Shown here piece after piece: positions 14,112 through 27,000 of a stretch of DNA of 64,000 nt. Where the stretch lies: positions 96,286,001-96,350,000 of the forward strand of contig CM034546.1 of the NCBI GenBank assembly GCA_020055645.1, read 5' to 3'. Below the pieces are notes generated by a model. It was not told where the DNA came from. It was given only the letters and a program-made list of their open reading frames with translations, and did no database searches. A program made the position numbers and the translations under genes. Origin of the DNA: Tomocerus qinae (lineage: Eukaryota > Arthropoda > Collembola > Entomobryomorpha > Tomoceridae). Positions within the stretch are counted from its first letter, which is position 1, and each line of letters opens with the position of its first letter.

Positions 14112-17100
14112 TCAGGAGACAAAGGAAGTTTCAAACACAGTAATAGCAGGAATGATTTTAGGGTCTTCAGCAGATGGGAGACTGATTGTGAGAGTGGCAG
14201 GGAGGGATGAGGAAGAACCCACAATTACACCAGACCCAGAACTAGGAGAAAGATCTGTATCAAGTTCAGAGTTCGGACTCACATTCATGTCAGGCATGTC
14301 CTCATCCAGAGAGACCGGCATTAGTAGTGCACTCTCGTTAGCGGATCGGTGCGGCCGGTCATTTCTGAAGACATACTCTGGTAGAGTTGTGTAAATTTCT
14401 CGCGGCTGCTCCGGCTTCCGTCCCCTGCTCCGCTGTCCGTGATGAGCCCGTCGGGTAGCCCCGAACTTACTTTTCGGATGGGCAGTGATATTTGGACGGT
14501 CATCGATTTGCCCTCTTCGAGGGGGATGCTCAGTCCACCTGTGTTTATGGGGATTATATGATTCTTTATAAACTGGTTTGACACGTCTGTGCCGCACTTC
14601 CCTATCCGAATCATAAGGTGAACTGATAGTGATACCGTGACCCTCCGGTTCATCATGCTTATTTGAATACTCACGTTTGTCAACCAAGTCATCTGCTTCA
14701 TCCTCCTCGTCCTGTCGAGTGTAATATCTGTTTGGCTCTCCTCCCTTCCTCGAACTTTGGTTTTGAGAACTGTATCGTGAAGCCCCGTTGTTGAACCGGG
14801 AATGACCTTGGAAGTTATTGCTGTTCGAGTTGATATTATTGTTTCGGTTGTCGTATGTGTTTCTGTTGAAATTATTATTATTATTGTTGTTGTTGTTATT
14901 GCGGTTATCATATGGGCGATTTCCATTGTAGTTATTATTATTATTGTTGTTGTTGTTGAATCGATTGTCATTGTTGTTCGGTCCGTTATTGAAGTTATTA
15001 TTGCTATTGTAATTGTTGTTGATGTTTGATGATGCGGTATCGTAGTTGAAAGGTCGGTTTAAATTCGAATTTCCGTACCCACCAAAACCGTTGGCTGGAC
15101 CTTGGGGTCCGAAATTTTGGTTTGGTCCTCCTGAGTAGGATGATGAATGTGGTGGTGCGTTAAAGGGCGCCGGCGGGCCCTGATTAAAGTTCGCCTCAGG
15201 GGAATTGTAAGGCGGTCCAGGATTGTGGAAATTCTGTGGCCCATTGCCATTGCCTGAGTATTGATTCCCTGACGCCGATGTTGATGGATTGTAATGTGCG
15301 TTGGGGTAGCCTCCGGGAATTCCGGATGCACTATTAAAGTTTCCTGGCGGCGGACCGGAGTAGCCCTGCCCATTCGGCGGGTAAGCATGTGATCCGGCTG
15401 GCTGAGAATGCTGTCCACTAACATATCCAGAGCCGGGTCCGGCTCCACCCACTGAGGGATTTCTGTTGTAGTTGTTGTTGTAGTTGTTGTTGTTGTTGTT
15501 GGGGCCACTGTTGAAAGCATTGGTGTTGCTATTGTATCCTCCATAGTTCTGCGCTGGAGAGAATTGCTGGTTATTGTATGAGTTTCCTGGAGGCGCTGAA
15601 GAATATGATTGAGCATTGTTGGAGTGAGCTGGGGGACCGAAAGAATTGCCTGGAGAGTTGAAAGCGGGAGCACTGGCTTGGGAGTTGTAGTTAGACTGGG
15701 AAACAGCATTTCCTGGAACACCCGCTGAACCTGAAGCTGCACTAACAATAAGAAAACAGAAAATGAGTAATTGTAAACTCCGATTTAAAAGCTTACTTTT
15801 ACAAGTAAGCAACTTATCAAATGACCAAGTAAATGTTTGGAGTATAACCTTGATTTAAATTGCTTGGTGCGGCGATCAATGGTGTTGAAGAATAACTCGG
15901 CGCATTGTTGAAATTGTTAGAAGAATGAGAATTAAAATTATTGGATTGAGGGTAGTTATTTGATGCAGGAGAATTGTAGTTATTGTTGAAATTAGGCTGG
16001 TTGTTGTACAAAGTATTTGGTGGTTGTTGTTGTATTTGTTGTTGTTGCTGTTGATATTGAGAGTATGATGGATGATAACTACTCTGTGGTTGTTGAACAG
16101 TTGCTTGTCTGTACTGATTACTTATTTGAGACTGCTGAGAGTAAGGAGTGATGATATTGCTAGTTTGAGTTGCAGCAGCAGTTGATCCTGGAAGAGATGC
16201 GTAGGTGTTTTGCTGGTTGGAATACCATCCTTGGAGGAGATTGGCGTTTGTGTGCTTGATAGCATCTTCGACAGCATGTGGAGTTTGATGAACAGCATTT
16301 GCAACGGTATTTGTTACAGCTTGAGCTGCTGCAGACGCCGCAACGGCCTTTGCTGCAGCATCCGCTGCCGCTTGAGCAATAGCTGCTGTGCTAATTGTCT
16401 GAATCTGTTTGAACAATTCTCCCTTTACTCCAGCTACACCTGTCAATCCACTCACTGTCTGACTCAGATGGGGGATCAGCCTTTGTTTCGTTGACAATAA
16501 TGCACTGAGCTGATTTAAAGCGTTTGCATTCCAGCCAGTATTCCATCCAGATCCTCCATATTCTCTTCCAGGAACAGAAGCCACGATGTTGCTTGCAAGA
16601 TTAAATGTTTTCGGCTCCGGGTTTTTCACCAATGGATGATTTGGTGGAACATTCCCTATTTGTCAATACAAAATATCACGATTTAAAATGATATTTTACA
16701 ACTCATTTTTCATACCATATTCTACGTTAAATCGAGGTCTTAGATGCACTAACCTCCAAGCAGCAGTCGAGCAATATTCCCGATGCTTCTTTTCTCAAGC
16801 AGAGCTTCTCGTTCTAATTTTACAACTTCTTCCGTTTCTGCTTCCGTTTCCGAACGAGATCTTGGTCCTTGAAGAAAATGCCAATTCAATTATTAACATG
16901 AATTCAGACTATTTCTTATACAGCAATATGTAGGTCATAGGTACTATTAATGTTGGTTAATCGCTTCTCATGTTTCTACAATCAAGATCTATTGTAATAA
17001 TCTTTTTATAGCTATAGGTGGTATATAAACTAAACTTCTCGACCAATGTCGTAAATTAGCCAACGTGGCCATACAATAAGATTATAGTTAGTAAGATTAA

Positions 17101-17663
17101 CTAACTGAAAATGAATGGAGGAAATTTTTAATAGTTAGATCAAAAGTCAAAATCAGCAGAAATGAACAAGATTAGAAACTCCATCTGTATAGTTTACTTC
17201 ACTATGTAAAACAGTAACGAGGAAGACAAAGTAAAGGACAGGAAATAAACGGAAATGGAAGACTAATGATTAGAAGTATTTCTTATAAATTTTTGTACCG
17301 AATTTCGTAAAATAAGACATGATTTTATCTAGCTTGATCTTTGGCAAATTGTCTCACCTTTGACCTCCTCATTTAATATCTTTGGAATAGGTTGCGTAGT
17401 ACTAGAAGACGACACACTTTCCGTGACTCCAGGAATTTCAGTATTATTCTCTGAAGCATCAACACTGGCATCCGTGGGTTTTTCCACTGTTTCTGAAGTT
17501 GCAACAGCAACTGAGAGTATCTAAAGAAGGATTTACAGGTGATTGGCAGATCTTAAGAGTTATCATAAGCATTTTTGTCACCTTTCCTTAGAACATGAAA
17601 ACGATGGGAATTGTAAAAATTGTTACTTACCAGTAGAAAAGATCCAATTTTAATTAACCACAT
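14112..17663 (-). CDS. Secreted Asn/Gly/Gln/Pro-rich protein with a dibasic SIGNIAR motif
   Basis: Five coding exons read on the minus strand: 17663-17631, 17520-17358, 16867-16754, 16655-15849 and 15730-14112. Borders are GT-AG and every phase joins, giving 911 residues. Exons 1 and 2 form a signal peptide (MWLIKIGSFLL then ILSVAVATS), so the product should enter the secretory pathway. Next come a Ser/Thr/Glu-rich segment, then EALLEKRSIGNIARLLLGG, where Lys-Arg is a likely proprotein-convertase site. An Ala-rich helical stretch follows (about residues 170-200), then Gln/Asn/Ser/Tyr-rich sequence, then long Asn runs with Gly-Pro-Pro spacers in exon 5, and finally a basic Arg/Lys/His-rich part and a Ser/Pro-rich C terminus. 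I do not recognise the family. An extracellular matrix, cuticular or silk-like protein, or a neuropeptide-like precursor, are possibilities. The exon 5 acceptor is chosen at ttcag, not the earlier ttag, because only that keeps the frame. Confidence 0.8.
14805..15040 (-). repeat. Asn-codon (AAC/AAT) runs inside the secreted protein gene
   Basis: Interrupted AAC/AAT trinucleotide runs encode stretches of up to about nine Asn residues, spaced by Phe, Arg, Tyr or Gly codons. A second smaller run is near 15470-15500. The mixed AAC and AAT codons suggest an old, selected or interrupted array and not a fresh microsatellite expansion. Length variation between individuals is likely. Confidence 0.75.
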
Positions 17664-17975
17664 GTTGAACTTAATAGGAGACAGAACTGACTATTTTGGA
17701 ACACTTTCACCTCCGACACAAATCCGAAGTAGGACACACTCACAAGTTGACACACTTCCTTTCTGATATTCTCGGGTTCACTATCATACGAAAGACAACT
17801 GCAAGAGCAACAGACCTAGCATGAAAAACGCAAACCACATGAAGAACAATAAATTGCGGATGTACTGTATTAGTACTTCCGGCCAACGTTGGAGGTGATG
17901 TCGAACACTTTGTTCCCGTCCTGTGATCACTAGCAGTAGCTGACGATGTCGTCGTGTCAAGGTACAAAACTGAAC

Positions 17976-18010
17976 TGATAGTTGACCGGTGAAAGTGACT
18001 GCCTTTTAAA
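17976..18010 (-). promoter_or_regulatory. TATA box plus initiator for the secreted Asn-rich protein gene
   Basis: On the minus strand TTTAAAAG (18010-18003) lies 27-34 bases upstream of TCAGTT, the arthropod initiator consensus, whose A is at 17976. This spacing is the canonical one. Transcription from 17976 would give a 5' untranslated region of about 310 bases before the ATG at 17663. Good splice signals inside it (ttgctcttgcag and later cttgtgagtg) suggest it may be spliced. Confidence 0.6.
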
Positions 18011-21000
18011 CAATGGGGCCAACCAACCCCCCTTTTCTACTTACCTGAACTGACGATGAACGAAAGTCTTGTTGTTGATATTTTACCTGCATGCTCTTGT
18101 TTTATAGGGTACGTTATGTTATTTTACATCCTCACACAACAACAACAAGTCAACAGAGAGATACAGCATACTACACACTAAAGGTGGTTTACGCTCAATT
18201 TATTACTAATGGATCAATCAAAGATATAGCGAAGGTAAAACAGCATGGATACAAATAATGAATAAGAAGCGTACATTACACTTAAATCTCTTGATTCTTT
18301 GTAGGTTGATCATGCAGAATGTTTATACTAGTATAGTGGGATTGACTCAGCATCCAACGTTAGACAGCTGTCACCATGTATGTTAACCCTACATAGTGTT
18401 TCCATATTGTAGTAAAAGTACATACGAGGTTTTCGATGTTGAGACCAAAATCGCAGATACGCATTGCATTCAGCCGTTTGCATATTGGCAACTGTGCTTT
18501 ATGTACGTTTGACAGTTGGCTGTTAAGAACGAAAGAGGTAGAATATTTTATTCAATCATATTACATGTAATACATACATTTACTACAGAAAAAAACACAT
18601 CTTAGCCTACTTGAAGACCTGTTCTGTGATACTTACTCCTTGTGTGAAATGTATACGTGCAGTAAATGCATTTAATTCCTACCTAGCCTGTACCCAATAT
18701 TATAATGAAATTTTAGGTAATACGGACAAGGGACAAGACCTTTTGTGCACGAATTACACTATGTACTTGTATCAATTTATTGTATATGTGTGAGTAGAGG
18801 TGCAGTGCAATCTTTAGAAAGCGAAACTATAAATAATGCCATAATAACATCCGTTCTTAAGATGTAGAGTAGATCGCATGTGAGATCTGTTATGATTCTA
18901 TACACTGCACTTTAAAACGATTTCTTTTCCGTTATTTCACTGACAACCAATCAATCGTAATAAATTTTCTTACTCAATGGCAGAAGCTGCAAAACAGACT
19001 AGATAGTCCATTTACCTCATCAGTCCTACCTAATTAATTCCCTTTCGCTTTCTTTCCTTACGTACCAAATAACACTCAGATTCATTGCACTGCAAGTACA
19101 TAACATAATCATTGATTCTACTTCCACATTATTATGCACGAGCAATGCGCTATTTTTTCGCTAAATGTTATGCGACTGAAATACAAAAATCTTGGACCAA
19201 TAAGGAATCAGTCGCAGATGATACATGATCATCAACACTATTCGAGAAAGTTTTTGTAGCAAAAAACAACTCCGGTCACTAACAACGCCTTAAATGCATT
19301 ATTTAACGGGTAATGTGAAAATATTTTTCAGGATAATCATTTACCCTACCATCAGAAAATACAAACGTGTATTTTATTACACTTACATAGCAAAGGACAA
19401 AGCTTTAGTTTTTTTTGTGGCAATAAATAGAGTCGAAACCATATGAACTTAATACAAAGCATTTTACTTTCAAGAATAATATTTTAAACTAGGTACATAA
19501 AATAAGTATCATGTCATAGAGTACTGTAAGCAGTGGGAATTAGCAACAAGTGTACAGAATGCAAGGAAATGCATATTTGTTTACAATGCATGCAATGGAG
19601 AATACTTGATACACAGACATTCAAACTTTGGCCTTTCTCGACAAGTAAACATGACATGCGAAAATTGAGGATGAGTCAAGAAAACTTGTTTAATGAATAA
19701 TGCTCTTGATATAGTATGCTAATTTATTTAATCTTTGTGAATTTTAGCGTATTAAAGTTGAAAATAGGTTTCTTCAAGAATGTTTTACTCTCATCTTCAC
19801 TCGAGACCCTTTCGTTTATTGACCGCAAAAGAATAAGAACTTGGGCCAAGTTCCTCAGCACTAAGTAATAGTATACTATTACAAACTTTTGTTTGTATGC
19901 TGCAATATATTTCATGTCAATCTTTCCATCCTTTTGCTTTCCCTCATAAGACAATGACTCGTGTAAAATACGGTCCGTTGCAGATTAAAATATATGTGCT
20001 ACGTGTGAATTGGCAAAATTCAGAGATGTTTATGTTTGACTAGCATTTTCGTTGCAGATGCACTTTTTACCTATTTTAAAGCAGCATGGATTGACAATAA
20101 ATTATTCGTGCATGGATAGTGTACATAATTTGCATTGGTGTTCCATCTCCATAAAGTGACTCTTGTGCAGACTCTATTTATCTTGACAATTCCCCACTTG
20201 AAAGCAATTAACAAGTATTAAAATGCATATGCTTACTTTTGCATGTATATCTTCCCTTTTCCAAAATTATTTTATTGCTCAAAAGTCATTAAACATTCAT
20301 TGGAAAATCTAAAGTTCGTGGTATACAGCAATGTATATACAACTTTGACATAAATGCAATCAAAAACTGTATACGTGAAGAATTAAGCTAGGGCTAACAT
20401 CATTTTATATCTATAAGAGATATCTGGCCTGGCGCCTGACCACTGGCAGGTCTCCTCTAAACTCGTTTTTGTTTTGCTCCTTTTGCGCTTGTGCTTCATT
20501 TCCCTGTTATTTCTAACAGGCTGCTACAGTGCTTAGCAATTACTTATTTTCTGCTGGTACAAACCAGTATACACTAGGTAATATTACAATATTAATATGA
20601 AGTGTAATGTAATGTGACTAGACTGTGTTGTCAGCTCTGTAATTTATCTGATTGATGTACGCATCCACAAATTATTGACTGAAACTCGAATAGGCAGTGT
20701 AAGTAAGTACTAAACATTATTTGGGTGTCTTACTCCTGAACAGAAGTATTGAACAGGAATTAATTGAGCCACCTTTTCATTATATTGGCACAAGTTGCGA
20801 GGGTGTCAACCAAGACACGATGGTGTGCTTATTAGTAGAACTAGAAAGAAATCCAACTCCTATTCTCACATCCATTATTAATTGTAGATATTATACCAAC
20901 ACCTGTCTCTGCTACAAATGTCCACTCTACATAAAAGGCATGATTTCACATAACCATTTACCTCTTTCCAAAATCAATCGAATCCTGTCATTTCTAACTT

Positions 21001-24000
21001 GCTAATTTATTCGCTCATAAAAATTTTGTCTGCTACTATATCCCACTAAAAACCATGCATAGACAATTAAAACCGCCTTACTATAGACAAGTAATGGTTT
21101 AATTACTTATTTCATTTATATACAATAAAAACTGAATTCTAGTAAAGTCAGCGAGAAAAAATTGACTTTAAGTAAACAACCGCCTGCTGATAGGTAACTT
21201 TCATTTCCATTAATAAAAGGTCATTAGAGACCTGAGTTTACATTCTTGATTTCCACTAAGAAAAATAAACAATCTACGTTCACTGTATCATGCTATTAAT
21301 AGCAGCAAGTAATAAAGCTAAATAGTTCCTTTTCCTGCTTTACCGATTACCATCCTGTGCGTGCTATTAACAACTTTTTTAAACATAATAAGCCGGAAAG
21401 ACGAATGACATTTAATGAGCTTCACCAATTAAAAAAGGACTCAAGAAAATTGTGAAGGAATGCACGCAAGAGCTGCTACCTTAATGTTCAATTAGACCTT
21501 ATTGTTATTAATTAGCTGAATAAAGCTCAATTGAAATCGAAACTTCTTTTGGTGCAACTATGTAGTTTTTCCTTTTCTAGTACGTATATTAATCTACATT
21601 GTATTGCACTTTCAACCTTCGTGATGTTAAGAGCCAAATAAGAGCAAAATTCTAGATTTTTATGATCAGGGTTGTCGGTCATAAAATAATTCTAAAAAGT
21701 ATGTCACATATTGTTCACAGTTGGCCTGTAGGATCTATAAGTAGTAAATAGCTGCACTACTAATCAGTAATAAATACAAGTGCACATAATGATGGTATTA
21801 ATATTGTCAAGATGCATAAAATATAGGCTTAAAAATGTTAAATAACTTCATCTAACTTACGAGTTACAATCAAGTACCTATTCAATTATATTTGGTGCCT
21901 GTATATAAAGCCCAACAGTCACAGGCAGGGTCTTTAATTTTGCATACTAGAAAGAAGCCTTAGTTTACGATGTAAAGTGCTAGCTCAAGAAATTGCAGCT
22001 GGTATGATAAATAAGCATAATTTTTATTCTTTGTCAATGAAATGTTGTCTCATGAGATATATAACCACTTAGCTATCTACAATCCACGTTGTGAATTGTT
22101 AGTGCATGCTTACGCTTAATTAAACAAAGCACTCATTACAAGCAACACCAACGTCATGTCTATATAGCTTGTCTGTGGTAGGAGTATACAAGGCAGCTAC
22201 GTTAATCTAGCTATTTAATCTAATTTGAGACGATTGTATTGTGTTATTGTTTATTGTGAATGTAGATTACTGCGACAAATTCACACGAGAATACTGCACT
22301 AACTAGGTGCTCGTCACTACCTTAACACAAAGTAAATAGTAAGTGGCAGGGAGTTTTCAATTGATGTGTACAGATATTTGCACGGCATGATTGCTCCTTG
22401 CATGTTGCACTGAATTGCACTTGCTGATTTTTACACTGATATTTAGACTGATACGAAATTGGAATACAATGTACAATACACAAGATTACGTTGCATTTTT
22501 TCTGGTATAAAATGCTAGATTGTTTTACTCATACAGGAGCTAATATTTAGTCCAAATGCAATAATACCATCAGGGACAGTTTTCCCGAAAAGGGAAATTG
22601 TGAATTGCGTGCATTAAGAACAATATCTGCATTTTGACAAATTAGACTATAATAGGAAAAAATCACGATAATTAGCAGCTTGAGAAAGTGAAAAATTTTA
22701 ATTGCACTGCGAACGCAATAGTTTTTATGAGGACAGTCCCTATGATCATTAATGGAAGAATTTAATTTAAAGCAAAGCACGTAGTGTAAGTAATTGACTG
22801 AGATTCTATGGCCTTCTTAGGTTAAGTGACCATAAAGTAAAATTTAAGTGCTCTTCATAGACACACCTTTGACCTATACCGTACCAAGTACCTAATTGTG
22901 TAGCAGCTGGTCTTCCCTACTAAATATTAATATTCAAAATTTTGGCTCTGTCATTCATATCCTATAGTCCTTTGTTGTCTAATACTAGGTAGAATTATCT
23001 TCATTAAATATACATGACAAGCGTGGAGGCTTTAAATGAATAGTGACTGTGATAAAACATTCACGACTTTTCCATCGTTTGTCTTTCGAACGCTGCAATT
23101 TATGAATTTTATGAGGCACTTTGCAAAAGGCATTTCTCAGGCAGGTTGCTAAATTAATAGCAGTTATTTACCACCTACAGCCTTGCCTTTGTATTTATGG
23201 AATATTCAATGCGCACTATCACTTATCACATTTAAGTCCATATACCTCCTCTTAATTGATGCTTGTCAGAAAACAATCCGTATAATGTATGTAAACAGTT
23301 TTCATACGAATAATAATGCTGACTTTCTGAGGTGAAATTACTGAAATGGTGACATCTATTTACATTTTTGATTGAGTTTGATGGAATACATAAGGTAATC
23401 GCAGATATTACATTTCAAAACGCTCTTCTGACTCATGCTAGCACAAAAGAAAGAGTTACACTTTCAAGTTAGTATGTGAATCAACCTGTGCATAACTTTT
23501 CATATGCCATAAAAACAAGTGAGATTGAGATTTATGCAACTGCCAATCACATTCACATCTATTTGTTTTCTAATTTGCTTTTCTAGCTACATTTCACATT
23601 TCTATCTTTTACTTAAATTGCATATACATAATAATGATGTACCTATGCACACCACACAAGCAACACCAAAGGCTGTATCATGACAAAAACAAAATTTCCT
23701 GAAACAACAAGCATATCAATAATCAATTGCAATAACAAACCGTGATTATAGTCTTTGGAAATCTTACAATAAGCTGAACTTGTTTATTCTATTGCCATAC
23801 TTAGAGTTACATTAAGGTGAAAGATGAAATATCTGATGTAGTCCTAGTTCATTGCAAGCCTTAGTATTTGGAGTTCCAATCCAACGCATCACTATAATCA
23901 TTTTGTACCGTATAATACCAGATATACAGTGTGGCACATTAAAAAGTACTTATAGGAATTTGCATGCATACGCAATTTTACCACAGAATAATTTGACTTG

Positions 24001-27000
24001 CCTTTCGGTAACAATATATAAAACCAAATGCTCATCCCAGTTCGTTCTTGTATTATTTAGCAGCGTGGACTGGTATCACTTTAAGGTAAATAAAAGCACA
24101 CTGATGCAAAGAAAAGTCAAAAAATAAAAGAAAAATGAAACGACAGCAGCTATGACGTAAAACACGCTAGTGAAAAAATTGTGGAAAGACAAAGAGAGTC
24201 TCCTAACCATGCAAATTCTAATGATGAGTACTTTATAATGCACGATACTGAATTTACAATGTCAATAACAAACACGCTCAGCAGTACTTAACACATTCAA
24301 TTTATATTGCCATAATATTATATTGACACACTATCAATATTGAAGGAATGGACTAGCTTAATTATAAAACGTCTTCTGTCAATATGAATTCTTTGATGTA
24401 TGTAAGTAGTGAAGTTTGATTTTGCTAGATTTTTGATGTTTACTTCTTTAAGGACAAATAATGCTTGGGTATATCAGATATAGGATTTATAGAAGTTGGA
24501 ATTACATTAGCAATAAGAAATGCAAAATGACTTTCTCCCAATGAAAAGATTAGCACACAAGAACTAAAAACTTGTTCCACCTGGCAAGGAAACATGTTTT
24601 TATGGTGACTGCTTTTAATAAGTAAAGCGAAAGTGCATCTGTACATTTTATATTGTTGATGTGTATCTTATCGCCTTCGACAAGCATTTGCCTGAACTAC
24701 TGAAGTCAAGTCATTTATGCCCAAATGGCTGTATTGCGGTACGAGTACTGCTGTTAATGCATTAAATAAAATATTGTTTATCAAGAAACGTGATGCGTGG
24801 AAGAACCCACAAATTAAGGATTGGAGTGTGGGCATGACCTTACAAATAGTTACATCGTCCGTCCTCAACTTTAACAAGCATTTTTATAGTATCTGAGAAT
24901 TGTGCTACCGCACACAAAGCTCTCTTCGGACCGACAACCCCACTTGACAAATCAATTTAAAAATATCAACAAATCTTGCCAGGAGATAAAATATGTATCT
25001 TTGCGCATAATTGCATAGTAGATAGTTAATTATCTTTGTATCATTCTGCATTGCTTCTAATCATATGACTCAACAATACATTAAGATAAACACAAAATTA
25101 GCATACTGTTTTCAAACTTTTGTTCTGAGAATTATGAGATTCTGGCAAAGAAAATAATATTTTCTACATTGAAAAGTCAGAAAACATCAAACGAAATGAT
25201 GATACCTTTAGATAAAAGAAATCATCAGTGATATGTAATTTATGTGAAAACACGTCATCACTCGTAAAACACAACAATTGCACAAGTTACTAATTTTCAT
25301 GTAGGTAGGCATTGACTCTTTCATATCCACACGATTATGTACATTCTAGTTTACCTTTTATCCGGTTTAGATAGAAAAGTGCAAATCATGTAGAATCAAT
25401 TTCTCTTCAATTTTATGTTGTTTTGTATTCAACTAGAGAGCAAGGTCAAGGTTTTTGTACAAATAATTTTTAGGGTACCTCTACCAATAAAGGAATGCAT
25501 TTAAATGAATTTTCTCTTTAGTAGCTCTTACTCATAATGTTTCTTTTTTACTTGCATGTTCATAATTGCCAACCAACGTGATTTTATGCCCCTGGTGTGA
25601 CTGTAATATGTACTGTTCGTTTTTTCAATCTAAAAGGAGCAAACAATTTCCACTGGTCATTGTATCGGTCAAAACAAAAGAAAATAAGCTCCTAAGATTC
25701 TAGTATTTTTCAAAATATTTCGATTTTCCTGCCTTTGTAGTATTTACAAAAACCTACAGCTATACAATAAGGTACATTATCAATTAATTTGGGTTCATTA
25801 TACCTACACGAAGGTAAGCACGCATGCAAAATGAAAGTAGGCACATGTGTAAATATATTTATATAGCAAATACTTCCCTTGGTGTACCTGTCTCATCAGC
25901 ATAGGAATACCAACATCAAAAGCCATAAAATGAAAACGATCTTATTATTCTTGTTCATCGCATCGTGGGAAATTATTTTAATGCAACGACTGTAGCTGTA
26001 ACTGACAATGACATTGCGGGGCTAATGAATAATGCTTAACGTTCTAAAATACTTACTAAGTAAGTACATTTACAAATGCCTGCTGTTTAAAAATCAATTT
26101 TTAGCATCTGCTCCGTAATCATGTATGTCAATCCCAATTTCCGTTACATACGTTAATATAGGTTGTATCTGTATTGCAGAGATTACTTACGCTTTCAGAT
26201 GTGCACATTAAATCGTACATGCATGTAGAATATTACTATAATATTGTAGTAGCTACTTACGTCGGCCAGTCACTATAATAATGTTCTAAAAAAATAAACC
26301 AGTTTCATGTTATTAACGGTGACTGTACACTGCATGTCGCTATATAGAGTATATTGTAGGAAGTAAGCACGAATAAACACAAAAAATATTAATACACAAC
26401 AAAGAGAAGTAGCGGTACAATAAGGAATGAGTGAATTGTAGACATTATGACCATACAGAAGGAGTAGCTCGGGGTTGTCATTCATTTCCCCATAAACTAA
26501 TCAAGAAAGGAGAATAAATCTCAATTATTGCTCTCTTTTAAATTGTCTTTCGTGAAACTGCCACATCTCTATTACGACTTCCTTAATTCTCCCTATCTTT
26601 ATTACCCTCAGATTTGATGATTTCTCGCAAAAGGAGCATCGTTTCAGAAAACAACCTTCTGTCTTCCAATTCATTTGCATAATTAAGTGTGGCCAAGCAG
26701 ATTTTAGAAAATTGGGTCGGTTCTATTGTACTTTTTATTGTGTGCGATTGCGTGCGATAAATACAAATACATACTTAATGCTAATGCATACTAATACTGA
26801 CCAGCTGCATTTGCTTTGATTGGGATTGACAACCTTATCTTATGTGAGCGAATTACCTGTTTTGTATGCAAATAATAAGCAAGAGTAAGCTCGTAATAAA
26901 GTATGCTTGTATTTCCAATCTTTAGATTCTTGTTTGCAGAAAAATAAAGATAAAATTTCTCTTCATTTTTCATGAGCATGATGACTTGATGACCATACTT

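Noticed and set aside
14152..15029. Plus-strand frames opposite the Asn-rich gene (Val/Ile-rich)
   Set aside because: These are antisense shadows of AAC/AAT Asn codons. The minus-strand frame is supported by phase-consistent splicing.
14321..15748. Two long minus-strand frames rich in Thr/Ile and Thr/Pro in the same region
   Set aside because: They are out-of-frame readings of the same low-complexity codons as the secreted protein. The acceptor giving the VQLQVQ frame would break the join with exon 4.
15731..15812. Alternative start of exon 5 with a signal-like MLTCKSKLLNRSLQLLIFCF
   Set aside because: It lies in the intron between exons 4 and 5. The hydrophobic run is the pyrimidine tract before the acceptor, and the spliced product already has a signal peptide.
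17740..17967. 75-codon frame in the 5' leader of the secreted protein gene
   Set aside because: It begins at TTG, not ATG, and the leader contains splice signals that would interrupt it.
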